Source: Patescibacteria group bacterium (GTDB taxonomy: Bacteria; Patescibacteriota; Patescibacteriia; UBA9934). Taken from it: a stretch of DNA of 37,328 nucleotides. The notes under the pieces were generated by a model, which saw only the letters and a program-made list of their open reading frames with translations, made no database searches and had not been told where the DNA came from. Location: NCBI GenBank assembly GCA_018896835.1, contig JAHILS010000078.1, forward strand, positions 1 to 37,328, read 5' to 3'. A program made the translations under genes and the position numbers. Below are positions 7,589 to 16,239 of the stretch, in pieces. The stretch's first letter is position 1; each line of letters starts with the position of its first letter.

Positions 7589-8311
7589 TTAGCTCACATT
7601 TGTATATACAGAATCTACGTCATCGTCTTCTTCTAAAATTTCTATGAATTTTTCGATGCGTTCTTGATCTTCTGGGCTAGGATTGATTGAATTTGTTGCT
7701 ATATACTCAAGTCCGGCGTCAGCTATAATCAGTCCAGCGTTAGATATCGCGTCTGATACTTTTTTAAAGTCATGGACTGGACAAACAACAGTGAGTACAT
7801 TTTCATCATAGCTTATATCTTCCGCACCTGCATCAATAAGAGTCAATTCCAAGCCTTCACGCTCAGATTGCGTTTGTAATGCACTTAAATCCTCAACTCC
7901 AATCACGCCTTTTTGCGCAAATTGCCACATCACTTTTGCTTCCATATTTCCACCATGCTTGTTAAACATGGTCTTAATATTAGTGAAGGTGCGATTCTTA
8001 TTATCAGTCACTGCCTCAACAATAACAGATGCTCCGCCCGGGGCCATACCTTCATAAACAACCGACTCAAGCGCGTCCCCTTCTCCTGTTCCTGCCCCTC
8101 TGGCAATTGCCCGGTCTATATTTTCTTTTGGCATGTTCACTGCCTTGGCCTTATCAATCATCAAGCGCAATGCGAAATTCATTTCTGGATTGGCACCTTC
8201 TCGGGCTGCCACAGAAATAAGCTTAGCAATTTTAGAAAATGCTTTTCCCTTTTTGGCATCAACTGCACTTTTTCTATGTTTAGTTGTCGCCCATTTGCTA
8301 TGTCCTGACAT
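7589..8311 (-). CDS. yebC: YebC/TACO1 family protein
   Basis: 240 aa, typical length. The N terminus MSGHSKWATTKHRKSAVDAKKGKAFSK differs little from the strongly conserved family start (MAGHSKWANIKHRK), followed by FSKIAKLISVAAREG and MPKENIDRAIARG. The acidic C terminus EILEEDDDVDSVYTNV is also conserved. YebC proteins were long annotated as transcriptional regulators; family members including TACO1 act in translation of difficult proline-containing stretches, partly overlapping EF-P function. EF-P is encoded nearby at 21724-22290. It starts a minus-strand block with the PLP enzyme and ruvC, just after the rpoC terminator. Confidence 0.95.
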   Translation of the reverse strand: MSGHSKWATTKHRKSAVDAKKGKAFSKIAKLISVAAREGANPEMNFALRLMIDKAKAVNMPKENIDRAIARGAGTGEGDALESVVYEGMAPGGASVIVEAVTDNKNRTFTNIKTMFNKHGGNMEAKVMWQFAQKGVIGVEDLSALQTQSEREGLELTLIDAGAEDISYDENVLTVVCPVHDFKKVSDAISNAGLIIADAGLEYIATNSINPSPEDQERIEKFIEILEEDDDVDSVYTNVS

Positions 8312-8348
8312 ATAATAAAGTAACTTTTATAAGCGATGTATTTTAAGC

Positions 8349-8375
8349 AAACGACGCCCTGTAAAGGCGTCGTTT
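8349..8375 (-). terminator. Terminator after rpoC
   Basis: A perfect 10-bp stem (AAACGACGCC at 8349-8358, GGCGTCGTTT at 8366-8375) with a 7-nt loop begins 4 bp past the rpoC stop codon. On the minus strand it is followed by only a short, interrupted T-tract (TTTGCTT). It would end the rpoBC transcript before yebC. Confidence 0.7.
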
Positions 8376-8378
8376 TAT

Positions 8379-11300
8379 TTACTCTTCTTCGATTTGCTCT
8401 TCTTGAGGCTCAACGACCTCATCAGATTCTGCAATTTCTTCTTCAATTCTTTCCGACGCCTTATCTTCGACTTCCTCTTCTCGGAAAGTCTTTATTTCCT
8501 CGTCTTCCACATATTCTTCTTCAGGAATTTCTTCAGGCATCTCGATGTAATCTGTGTCATAACCAGTTCCAGCTGGTATTAGACGTCCAATAATCACGTT
8601 TTCTTTCAATCCGCACAAACCATCGATCTTTCCGGTAACAGCCGCGCCAATAAGCACTCTGGCTGTTTCTTGGAACGAAGCAGCTGACAGCCATGACTCT
8701 GTGGAAAGCGAAACCTTTGTTATTCCCAAGAATAAGTCTTCGTACTGAGCTCCCTTTTTCTTTTCTTTGGCAAGTTTTGCATTTTCACGCTCCAAAGTGG
8801 CGCGTTCCAACACCTCACCTGGTAAAAAGTCTGAATCTTTTGGCTCAGTAATTCGTACTCGGCTAAACATTTGTCGACTAATGATCTCAATATGCTTGCT
8901 GTTTAGCTTCTGGCCTTGAGATGCGTAAACCTCGGTAATCTGATTGAGAATGTAAGCCTGTACTGCCTCACGTCCTTTGTACTTAAATAGTGCTTGCAAG
9001 TCCAAATGACCTTCTGTTAATGAATCCCCAGCTAAAACTTCATCACCATCTTTTACATAAAGAGTGTATCCTTGTGGAATTACATATTCTCTTATTTTTG
9101 GCGCATCATGGGTGATCATCAGAGTAGTCTTTTTTGCCAAAACAGTACCATCAACCTCACTAAGAATCTTTTCACCCGATACTGTCTGTCCAATAACGTC
9201 ACCTTTTCGCACAACGTCACCATCTTTGACAAGCAGTTTACCACCACGTCCAACTGCAAAACGCATTTCCTCAACCGCAGTGTAACGCACTCTAATGATT
9301 GTTTGTCCTGGACGAGCGTCAACGATTTTCTTGCCAGTTCCAACTTGCTCAATTGTTCGCTCAGCGCGTTCAATCTGAACTTTACCTGATACTTCGGTCA
9401 TGATTGCTTTTTGTTTTGGTATTCGCGCCTCAAACAATTCTTCAACACGTGGAAGTCCTGAGGTAATATCTTTACCAGCAACTCCTCCGGTGTGGAAAGT
9501 ACGCATAGTCAACTGCGTTCCAGGCTCACCAATTGATTGGGCAGCGATAATACCAACGGCAGTCCCTGATTTTACTGGTTTGTTGTAGGCCAGGTCATAT
9601 CCATAACACTTCTTACATACTCCACCGTATTCTTTACAAGTAAGAATTGAACGGATGTGTGCAACCTCAAGGTCCTTCTTTGCAGTTTGTAATTCTCGTA
9701 TGTGGTCCTCGGTAATAAGCTCACCAGCCTCAACCACTGTCTTGCGTCCGCCTGGCATAATAATCGGCTTCATGGCCGTACGACCCAAAATTCGGTTATA
9801 AATTGTTTCGCCAGTATCAGCCGCGTCTTTGGCAGTAATAACCATTCCCACTTCGTCACCACAGTCTTCACTGCGAACAACCACATCTTGAGCCACGTCA
9901 ACAAGTCGACGAGTAAGATAACCAGCGTTAGCAGTTTTCAAAGCTGTGTCAGTAAGTCCTTTTCGCTGTCCGTGACTGGAGATAAAGAACTCAAGTACGT
10001 CTACTCCTTCTTTGAAGGATGATTTTACTGGCAACTCAATTGTTTCTCCTGATGCCGACGCTTTCAAACCGATCATACCAATCATCTGTGTCATCTGACC
10101 CCAAGATCCACGAGCCCCGGACTCAATCATGGTATGTGCTGAGCTTTGAGCTGGCAATGCTTTTTTGGCAAGTTCCGCAATCCTATCCTTTACCTCAGCC
10201 CAAACTTTGATGATTTGTGTATGGCGTTCACTTTGTGTCAAAAGTCCTTGCGCATAAAACTGTTCAATTTCCGCAACTCTGGTGTTGCCCTCAGCGATTA
10301 TTGCATGCTTCTCATCAATTGATGGCAATTCACTCATTCCCCATGAATAGCCTGACTTTCCAGCGTAGTAAAATCCCATTTCCTTCAGATCATCTAGCAA
10401 CACAGCAGTTTTTTCCGAACCATGGCGTTCAAGAGTTTCGCGAACGATTTCTGCCAATTGCTTCTTGCCCATTGTTTCATTTTTAAATCCAACAAATTCC
10501 GGCAATCTTTCATTAAGCAATATTCGTCCAACTGTGGTGATTAAAAGCTCACTTTTTATGCGAACTCGTATCCATTGGTGAAGCTTAATTTTTCGATTAT
10601 AATACGCATATTTTGCCTGGACATCATCAGCAAAATTCTTCAAATTTGATTCATCAGGCTCGTCTTCAACCATGGAAAGATAGTACGCTCCCCAAGCAAC
10701 ATCTTTTCCAGGAGTTGCAACTGGCCCACCATGTGAAGGCTTGAGCAAGTTATGAGTTGCTAACATGAGCTCTTCTGCCTCTCTCTTTGCCTCTCGTGTT
10801 AGTGGAACGTGGACTGCCATTTGGTCTCCGTCAAAGTCAGCGTTAAACGCATCACAAACCATTGGATGAACCTGGATAGCCTTTCCTTCAATAAGCACTG
10901 GACGAAAAGCTTGAATACCAAGTCTGTGCAAAGTTGGAGCACGGTTTAATAAGACATATGATACAGAAACAACTTCTTCTAAAATATCCCAAACCTCAGG
11001 TCTGTCTGATTCAATAAATCTATTAGCTGACCTAATGTTGTGCACGTATTCTCGGCCAATTAATTTTGAAATTACAAACGGTCGGAAAAGTTCAAGCGCC
11101 ATCTTCTTTGGAATTCCACATTGATCAATGTGTAGGTGTGGCCCAACCACGATGACCGATCGTCCAGAGTAGTCAATTCGTTTTCCAAGCAAGTTTTGTC
11201 GGAATCGACCCTGCTTTCCTTTTAATACGTCGGCTAATGACTTGAGCTGTCGCTTTCGTCCAGTAGCTGCAATGATCGTTTTAGCACTTCGAGCTGAGTT

Positions 11301-12431
11301 ATCAATAAGTGCATCCACTGCTTCTTGCAACATGCGTTTTTCATTTCTAGTAATAACCTCAGGCGCACTAAGTGCGTGCAAACGTTTTAAACGGTTATTT
11401 CGGTTAATAACGCGTCGGTACAAATCATTAAGGTCGCTTGTTGCAAAACGTCCTCCGTCAAGCGCTACCATTGGACGCAAATCTGCTGGGATAATCGGCA
11501 AGGCGCGTAATATCATCCAGTCAGGCTTGATATTATTCTTTTGCAAACTTCTTAAAAGCTTTAGCCGTCGGATGATTCGGTCGTGCTTCGTGCGTGATCG
11601 AGTTGCTTCCAACTCTTCATCAAGCAATTTGATTGTTGCTGGCACGTCAATGCGTTCCAAAAGCTTAAGTATTGCCTCAGCCCCAATTCCAGCGTCAAAA
11701 ATATGTCCAAATTTGATTGACCAATCTTGATAAACTACCTCAGGGATGATCTTCATTACCTTCATTTCCTTAAGGTCTTGATCAACTTGAAGGAAATCTT
11801 CTTCTAGTTCAGCAAGTTTCTGATCAGCAATCTCATCAATCTTTGCTTTTTCTGCTCCAATTGCCTTGGCATCATCCTTAAACTTCTCTGCGACTCGAGA
11901 AATATCACGATTTCTCTCACCTTCAATCATTTTTTTCTTTGACTTGTATTCCAGGTGGACTTGCTCAACTGTTTGCTCAAGCGCAGTTTGATTGACATCA
12001 ATAATAATAAAACTTGAGAAATAAATTACTTTTTCCAAAGCCTGAACGCCAATATCCAATACTGTTCCAATCTTTGAAGGCACGCCTCTTAAAAACCAAA
12101 TGTGAGTTACTGGAGACACAAGGTCAACGTGACCCATTCGCTCTCGACGGACAACTGCTTGGGTAACTTCTACGCCACATTTATCACAAATGATTCCCTT
12201 ATATCGAATTTTCTTATATTTTCCACAATAACATTCCCAGTCTTTTGACGGACCAAAAATCTCTTCTGCAAATAGTCCGTGTTTTTCAGGCTTTTGTGTT
12301 CTATAGTTAATTGTTTCTGGTTTCGTGACCTCACCATATGACCAAAGGCGAATCGCCTCAGGTGATGCTAAACGCATTCGAATGGAGTCAAAGTCCGTAA
12401 CCTTCAATGTATTTTGTTGTTGTAATGACAT
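8379..12431 (-). CDS. rpoC: RNA polymerase subunit beta'
   Basis: 1350 aa. Zinc-binding N terminus with CYCGKYKKIRYKGIICDKCG (about 60-80), bridge to the active site with the invariant NADFDGDQMAVHVP that carries the three Mg-binding aspartates, the second zinc cluster (TCKEYGGVCKKCYGYD), and the trigger-loop/bridge-helix region around QLTMRTFHTGGVAG. The last 60 or so residues are a glutamate-rich tail (EEIPEEEYVEDEE and on) without counterpart in E. coli. It starts 9 bp after rpoB and ends at a terminator, closing a two-gene operon. With beta, alpha and omega it forms the transcribing enzyme. Confidence 0.98.
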   Translation of the reverse strand: MSLQQQNTLKVTDFDSIRMRLASPEAIRLWSYGEVTKPETINYRTQKPEKHGLFAEEIFGPSKDWECYCGKYKKIRYKGIICDKCGVEVTQAVVRRERMGHVDLVSPVTHIWFLRGVPSKIGTVLDIGVQALEKVIYFSSFIIIDVNQTALEQTVEQVHLEYKSKKKMIEGERNRDISRVAEKFKDDAKAIGAEKAKIDEIADQKLAELEEDFLQVDQDLKEMKVMKIIPEVVYQDWSIKFGHIFDAGIGAEAILKLLERIDVPATIKLLDEELEATRSRTKHDRIIRRLKLLRSLQKNNIKPDWMILRALPIIPADLRPMVALDGGRFATSDLNDLYRRVINRNNRLKRLHALSAPEVITRNEKRMLQEAVDALIDNSARSAKTIIAATGRKRQLKSLADVLKGKQGRFRQNLLGKRIDYSGRSVIVVGPHLHIDQCGIPKKMALELFRPFVISKLIGREYVHNIRSANRFIESDRPEVWDILEEVVSVSYVLLNRAPTLHRLGIQAFRPVLIEGKAIQVHPMVCDAFNADFDGDQMAVHVPLTREAKREAEELMLATHNLLKPSHGGPVATPGKDVAWGAYYLSMVEDEPDESNLKNFADDVQAKYAYYNRKIKLHQWIRVRIKSELLITTVGRILLNERLPEFVGFKNETMGKKQLAEIVRETLERHGSEKTAVLLDDLKEMGFYYAGKSGYSWGMSELPSIDEKHAIIAEGNTRVAEIEQFYAQGLLTQSERHTQIIKVWAEVKDRIAELAKKALPAQSSAHTMIESGARGSWGQMTQMIGMIGLKASASGETIELPVKSSFKEGVDVLEFFISSHGQRKGLTDTALKTANAGYLTRRLVDVAQDVVVRSEDCGDEVGMVITAKDAADTGETIYNRILGRTAMKPIIMPGGRKTVVEAGELITEDHIRELQTAKKDLEVAHIRSILTCKEYGGVCKKCYGYDLAYNKPVKSGTAVGIIAAQSIGEPGTQLTMRTFHTGGVAGKDITSGLPRVEELFEARIPKQKAIMTEVSGKVQIERAERTIEQVGTGKKIVDARPGQTIIRVRYTAVEEMRFAVGRGGKLLVKDGDVVRKGDVIGQTVSGEKILSEVDGTVLAKKTTLMITHDAPKIREYVIPQGYTLYVKDGDEVLAGDSLTEGHLDLQALFKYKGREAVQAYILNQITEVYASQGQKLNSKHIEIISRQMFSRVRITEPKDSDFLPGEVLERATLERENAKLAKEKKKGAQYEDLFLGITKVSLSTESWLSAASFQETARVLIGAAVTGKIDGLCGLKENVIIGRLIPAGTGYDTDYIEMPEEIPEEEYVEDEEIKTFREEEVEDKASERIEEEIAESDEVVEPQEEQIEEE

Positions 12432-12440
12432 ATAGAAAGC

Positions 12441-15400
12441 TTAGCGGTTGTTTTGTGATTTTGTATCCATATCAATTGCCTCTCCATCCTTTAAAAGCTC
12501 TACGTCTAGACAAAGACCTTTAAGCTCTCGGATAAGAACATTGAATGATTCTGGAATATTGACCTTGTGAATTGGCTCGCCCTTAATGATTGACTCGTAT
12601 GCTTTGGAACGACCTAGAATATCATCTGATTTAATGGTCAAAATTTCCTGGAGCGTATGAGCAGCGCCATAGGCTTCAAGTGCCCAAACTTCCATTTCTC
12701 CAAAACGCTGTCCACCAAATTGAGCCTTACCTCCTAAAGGCTGTTGGGTGATGAGCGAGTAAGGACCAATTGATCGTTGGTGCATCTTATCTTCAACCAT
12801 GTGATTGAGCTTAAGCATGTACATGATTCCAACTGTAATCTTGTTATCAAATGCGTCCCCAGAACGACCATCGTGAAGAATCATCTGTCCGCTTTCGTCA
12901 AAGCCTGCTTTGACTAACTCTTCTCTAATAGTTGACTCTGAAATACCAGCGAAAATCGGTGAGGCGACGTGATAGCTAAGTGCGTCAGCTGCAAGACCAA
13001 GGTGAACTTCCAAAATCTGTCCAAGGTTCATACGTGAAACGACTCCAAGTGGAGTGAGGATAACGTCCATTGTTCGACCCTCAAGGGTAAACGGCATGTC
13101 CTCAACCGGAACAACCTTAGAAACAACACCTTTGTTTCCGTGTCGTCCCGCCATTTTGTCACCAACCTGCATTTTTCGCAGATCGGCAATTGTCACTTGA
13201 ATCGATTTAACAACTCCGGCTGGCAAATTGTCACCTTCTTCGCGAGTAAAGATCTTAATATCAACTACCTTGCCCTTATTGCCGTGTTGCATGTACATTG
13301 ATGAATCTCGAACATCGCGCGCTTTTTCTCCAAAGATTGCTCGGAGCAATTTTTCTTCAGCCGAAAGTTCGGTTTCACCTTTTGGAGTAATTTTTCCAAC
13401 TAATATGTCACCTGATTTAACCTCAGCTCCAATGCGGATAATTCCTTCAAGATCAAGATTTTTAAGTTTTTCTTCAGAAACGTTTGGAATGTCAGAAGTT
13501 ATCACCTCAGGTCCAAGCTTTGTATCACGCACATCAAGTGTGTGATGTTCTAAGTGAATTGTAGTAAAACGATCAGCCTGAACAACGCGCTCGGAAAGAA
13601 TAATAGCGTCTTCATAGTTGTAACCGTCCCAACTCATAAATGCCACGAGCATATTTTGACCAAGAGCAAGTTCTCCTTGATCAACTGAAGGTCCGTCAGC
13701 CAAAATGTCTCCGGCACTGACTATTTCTCCTGCTAAAACAACTGGGCGTTGGTTGATTGATGTTGAGTGGTTTGAACGTTGGAATTTATTCAAGATATAA
13801 ACTGCTTCTCCAGACTTCTTGTAATTTACAACGATCTTTCCACCGTCTGCATATGTCACCTCTCCATCTTCTTGCGCTACTAAAACGTGACCAGAGTCAA
13901 CCGCAGCTCGGCGTTCTCGTCCAGTACCAATCCGAGGAGCTTGAGGATTGATTGGAGGAACAGCCTGACGTTGCATGTTTGATCCCATCAAGGCTCGAGT
14001 GGCGTCGTCATGCTCCAAAAATGGAATAAGAGACGTTCCAATTGAAACGATTTGCGCCGATGAAACATCGATATAATTTATTTCTGTTGCCGGAACGAGC
14101 TGCGCATTACCATGCTTTCGCGCCTCAACCATTTCTGTTTGAATGTATCCATCTTCTGTAATTTTAATTGTTGAAGGACATGTCACAGACTTCTCTTCCT
14201 TAAAAGCGTTTACGTATTCAATCTGGTCTGTAATTTTCATTCTGCCGTTTTCATTAACAACCTTACGATAAGGAGTCTCGATAAATCCATACTTATTGAT
14301 GCGAGCATAACTTGCTAGCTGACCAACAAGTCCAATGTTTGGACCTTCAGGAGTTTGCACAGGACAAATGCGTCCATAGTGAGTAGTGTGCACGTCACGA
14401 ACTTCAAATCCAGCGCGCTCACGAGAAAGACCACCCTGTCCAAGAGCTGAAAGTCGTCGCTTGTGCTCTAATTCTGCCAAAGGGTTTGTTTGATCCATGA
14501 ACTGCGAAAGCTGGGACGACATAAAGAACTCTCTTACCGAACCGATGACCGGACGTGCGTTTATCAATCGCCCTGGTGTAATTGATTCAATATCCTGCGT
14601 GCTCATACGATCACGCACAATGCGCTCCATGCGAGCAAGTCCAATACGGAAACGTCCTTGCAAAAGCTCACCCACAGCACGAACTCGACGATTTCCAAGG
14701 TGATCAACGTCATCTGGTTCGCCTTGTGAAATGTTCAATGAAATGATTTCACGAATAATATCAACCAAATCTTCCTTTGTAAGTATTCTTTTTGCTTCAT
14801 CTTGTACGCCAACTTCTGGATTGTCACGGTTAAATCTTGTATTAAATTTATAACGACCAACTGGACCAAGGTCATAGCGATCAAAATTGAAAAACATGGA
14901 ATGAATCAACTGACGAGCGTTGTCCGCGGTTGCCAAGTCACCTGGTCGAATACGCTTATAAACCTCCTTTAAACCTTCTTCTTCGTTTGTGGAAGCATCT
15001 TTGGCAATTGTTGACTCTATGTAATTACTGAGAGGATGGTTGTCCACGTCTTTAAATAAAGATAGTATTTCCTCATCTGTAAAATACCCGAACGATCGCA
15101 AAAGTGCAGTTACTGCGACTTTTCGCTTGCGGTCAATCTTCACCCAAATAACATTTTTCGCATCAGTTTCAAATTCTAGCCATGCGCCTCTATTTGGAAT
15201 AATCTTGGCTCCATAATAACGTCGTCCGCGTACTACTTCGGCTGTGAAAAATGCCCCTGCAGAACGGACAAGCTGTGAAACAACAACTCGTTCCGAGCCG
15301 TTAACAATGAACGTACCTCGGTCAGTCATGACAGGAAGGTCGCCTAAGAAAATTTCTTGCTCTTTAGCTTCCTTAGTTCGTAAATTGGTCAAAATTGCCT

Positions 15401-15677
15401 TAACACGCAACGGAGCCTCATAAGTAATATTCTTATTTTTTGAGGTTTGCTCATCGAATTTTGGCTCGTCTACAAAATACTCGCCAAAAGACAGCTCTAG
15501 ATCCCGTCCAATAAAATCACCAATCGGTGACACCTCACTAAGAAGCTCAGCAATGCCTTCCTTTAAAAACCACTCATATGAGGCTTTTTGCACCTCAATT
15601 AGGTTAGGTAGGTCCATTGCATCCTTAACTTGAGTAAAATACTTGCGCTCACGAACATTAGTTGCGATTTTGGCCAT
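12441..15677 (-). CDS. rpoB: RNA polymerase subunit beta
   Basis: 1078 aa, shorter than the 1342 aa of E. coli because lineage-specific insertions are absent. The rifampicin-pocket region reads SSQLSQFMDQTNPL, then EHKRRLSALGQGGLSRERAG; Gln replaces the usual Pro in the LGPGGL segment, while His at the E. coli 526 position is kept. KGETELSAEEKLLRAIFGEKA, GDKMAGRHGNKGVVSKV and GGKAQFGGQRFGEMEVWALEAYGAA are present as expected. ATG at 15677; a strong promoter lies about 210 bp upstream. The upstream neighbour is the candidate 6S-like RNA, and no rplL/rplJ genes precede it in this window. Confidence 0.98.
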   Translation of the reverse strand: MAKIATNVRERKYFTQVKDAMDLPNLIEVQKASYEWFLKEGIAELLSEVSPIGDFIGRDLELSFGEYFVDEPKFDEQTSKNKNITYEAPLRVKAILTNLRTKEAKEQEIFLGDLPVMTDRGTFIVNGSERVVVSQLVRSAGAFFTAEVVRGRRYYGAKIIPNRGAWLEFETDAKNVIWVKIDRKRKVAVTALLRSFGYFTDEEILSLFKDVDNHPLSNYIESTIAKDASTNEEEGLKEVYKRIRPGDLATADNARQLIHSMFFNFDRYDLGPVGRYKFNTRFNRDNPEVGVQDEAKRILTKEDLVDIIREIISLNISQGEPDDVDHLGNRRVRAVGELLQGRFRIGLARMERIVRDRMSTQDIESITPGRLINARPVIGSVREFFMSSQLSQFMDQTNPLAELEHKRRLSALGQGGLSRERAGFEVRDVHTTHYGRICPVQTPEGPNIGLVGQLASYARINKYGFIETPYRKVVNENGRMKITDQIEYVNAFKEEKSVTCPSTIKITEDGYIQTEMVEARKHGNAQLVPATEINYIDVSSAQIVSIGTSLIPFLEHDDATRALMGSNMQRQAVPPINPQAPRIGTGRERRAAVDSGHVLVAQEDGEVTYADGGKIVVNYKKSGEAVYILNKFQRSNHSTSINQRPVVLAGEIVSAGDILADGPSVDQGELALGQNMLVAFMSWDGYNYEDAIILSERVVQADRFTTIHLEHHTLDVRDTKLGPEVITSDIPNVSEEKLKNLDLEGIIRIGAEVKSGDILVGKITPKGETELSAEEKLLRAIFGEKARDVRDSSMYMQHGNKGKVVDIKIFTREEGDNLPAGVVKSIQVTIADLRKMQVGDKMAGRHGNKGVVSKVVPVEDMPFTLEGRTMDVILTPLGVVSRMNLGQILEVHLGLAADALSYHVASPIFAGISESTIREELVKAGFDESGQMILHDGRSGDAFDNKITVGIMYMLKLNHMVEDKMHQRSIGPYSLITQQPLGGKAQFGGQRFGEMEVWALEAYGAAHTLQEILTIKSDDILGRSKAYESIIKGEPIHKVNIPESFNVLIRELKGLCLDVELLKDGEAIDMDTKSQNNR

Positions 15678-15889
15678 ATGCTATAAACAAAAACTGCCTC
15701 ATTACATGGATGAAGCTTATTTAATTTTTTGGTTGTCTATCTCTAAGCACCACAAAAAGTGACTTGTAGCGGTTAGAGGAAGGTGTTTTGGGGGTCACCT
15801 GCTCGTTTCTTATGGGTGAATTTAGGTAATCTTAGCCCCTTTTACTTTGTAATGTGGGCTGCTTTATTACCCTGCCATAAAGCGTCGCA

Positions 15890-15919
15890 ATTATAGCAGA
15901 CACTCTATGCATTGGTCAA
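15890..15919 (-). promoter_or_regulatory. rpoBC promoter
   Basis: Minus strand TTGACC (15919-15914), 18-bp spacer, TATAAT (15895-15890). Transcription should start near 15883, giving a leader of about 205 nt before the rpoB ATG. The leader (15678-15883) has several short inverted repeats, e.g. CTCTAA/TTAGAG enclosing CCGCTACAAG, but no riboswitch or ribosomal-protein site that I recognise. Confidence 0.7.
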
Positions 15920-15927
15920 ATAAAACC

Positions 15928-15987
15928 GGGGTCAGGGCTCTAACTTTGAATTTTTTATGAATTATTCAAAGTTAGAGCCCTGACCCC
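15928..15987. repeat. Perfect 24-bp inverted repeat (REP-like)
   Basis: The arms at 15928-15951 and 15964-15987 are perfectly complementary over 24 bp (beginning GGGGTCAGGGCTCTAAC) around a 12-nt AT-rich loop. On the minus strand the hairpin is followed by GGTTTTATTTG, so it could also end the 6S-like transcript just before the rpoB promoter. It shares GGGTCA-R-GGCTCTA with the degraded repeat at 21610-21685, so I treat it as a dispersed repeat. A TGACCCC motif at hairpin ends is common in REP-type elements. Confidence 0.8.
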
Positions 15988-15997
15988 AAAATATATT

Positions 15998-16145
15998 TGT
16001 TCTGTAAGAACTGCAGGGAAAAGACTTGAAGAAACCAGGCCAATGCTTGCGAACATGAAGAGAGAGATCCTTGCAAGAAGCAAGGTGTTCGGACGTTGAT
16101 CTGGGATATTTAGCTTATCCCCGCAGTTTTTACAGAACAGATTAC
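15998..16145 (-). ncRNA. ssrS: Candidate 6S-like regulatory RNA
   Basis: About 148 nt with the architecture of 6S RNA. A 22-bp closing stem pairs 16139-16118 with 16019-15998 (one A-C mismatch, one G-U on the RNA). A large open internal bubble has about 26 nt on the 5' side and about 31 nt on the 3' side. An apical stem pairs TGTTCG (16086-16091) with CGAACA (16050-16055) and continues into CCTTGC/GCAAGG with a 5-nt loop, with a 13-nt bulge on one side. The minus strand is chosen because a TTGTCA-17-TATACT promoter places the start at about 16145, just outside the stem. It contains GTTCGCAAGC, also found in E. coli 6S RNA, though at a different place in the fold. 6S RNA binds the housekeeping RNA polymerase by mimicking an open promoter. 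No covariance test was possible. Confidence 0.55.
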
Positions 16146-16151
16146 AAAAAG

Positions 16152-16180
16152 AGTATATCCAAATTCATAATTTATGACAA
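16152..16180 (-). promoter_or_regulatory. Promoter of the 6S-like RNA
   Basis: Minus strand TTGTCA (16180-16175), 17-bp spacer, TATACT (16157-16152), with the expected start at a G at 16145 immediately before the closing stem. Confidence 0.6.
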
Positions 16181-16195
16181 CCTAAAAACTAATCA

Positions 16196-16228
16196 AAAAC
16201 CCCACATTTTAATGTCTAGTGGGGTTTT
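16196..16228 (-). terminator. Terminator after recA
   Basis: A 10-bp stem AAAACCCCAC (16196-16205) / GTGGGGTTTT (16219-16228) with a 13-nt loop, ending on the minus strand in TTTTTGATT. It begins 11 bp past the recA stop. Confidence 0.85.
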
Positions 16229-16239
16229 GTGTCTGTTAA

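Noticed and set aside
11242..11730. A plus-strand 162-codon frame antisense to rpoC
   Set aside because: Shadow of the strongly conserved rpoC coding sequence.
15678..16239. tRNA, RNase P RNA or tmRNA in the rpoB-recA gap
   Set aside because: No T-loop GGTTCRA pattern, no RNase P core motifs and no tmRNA ends were found; the structure fits a 6S-like RNA better.
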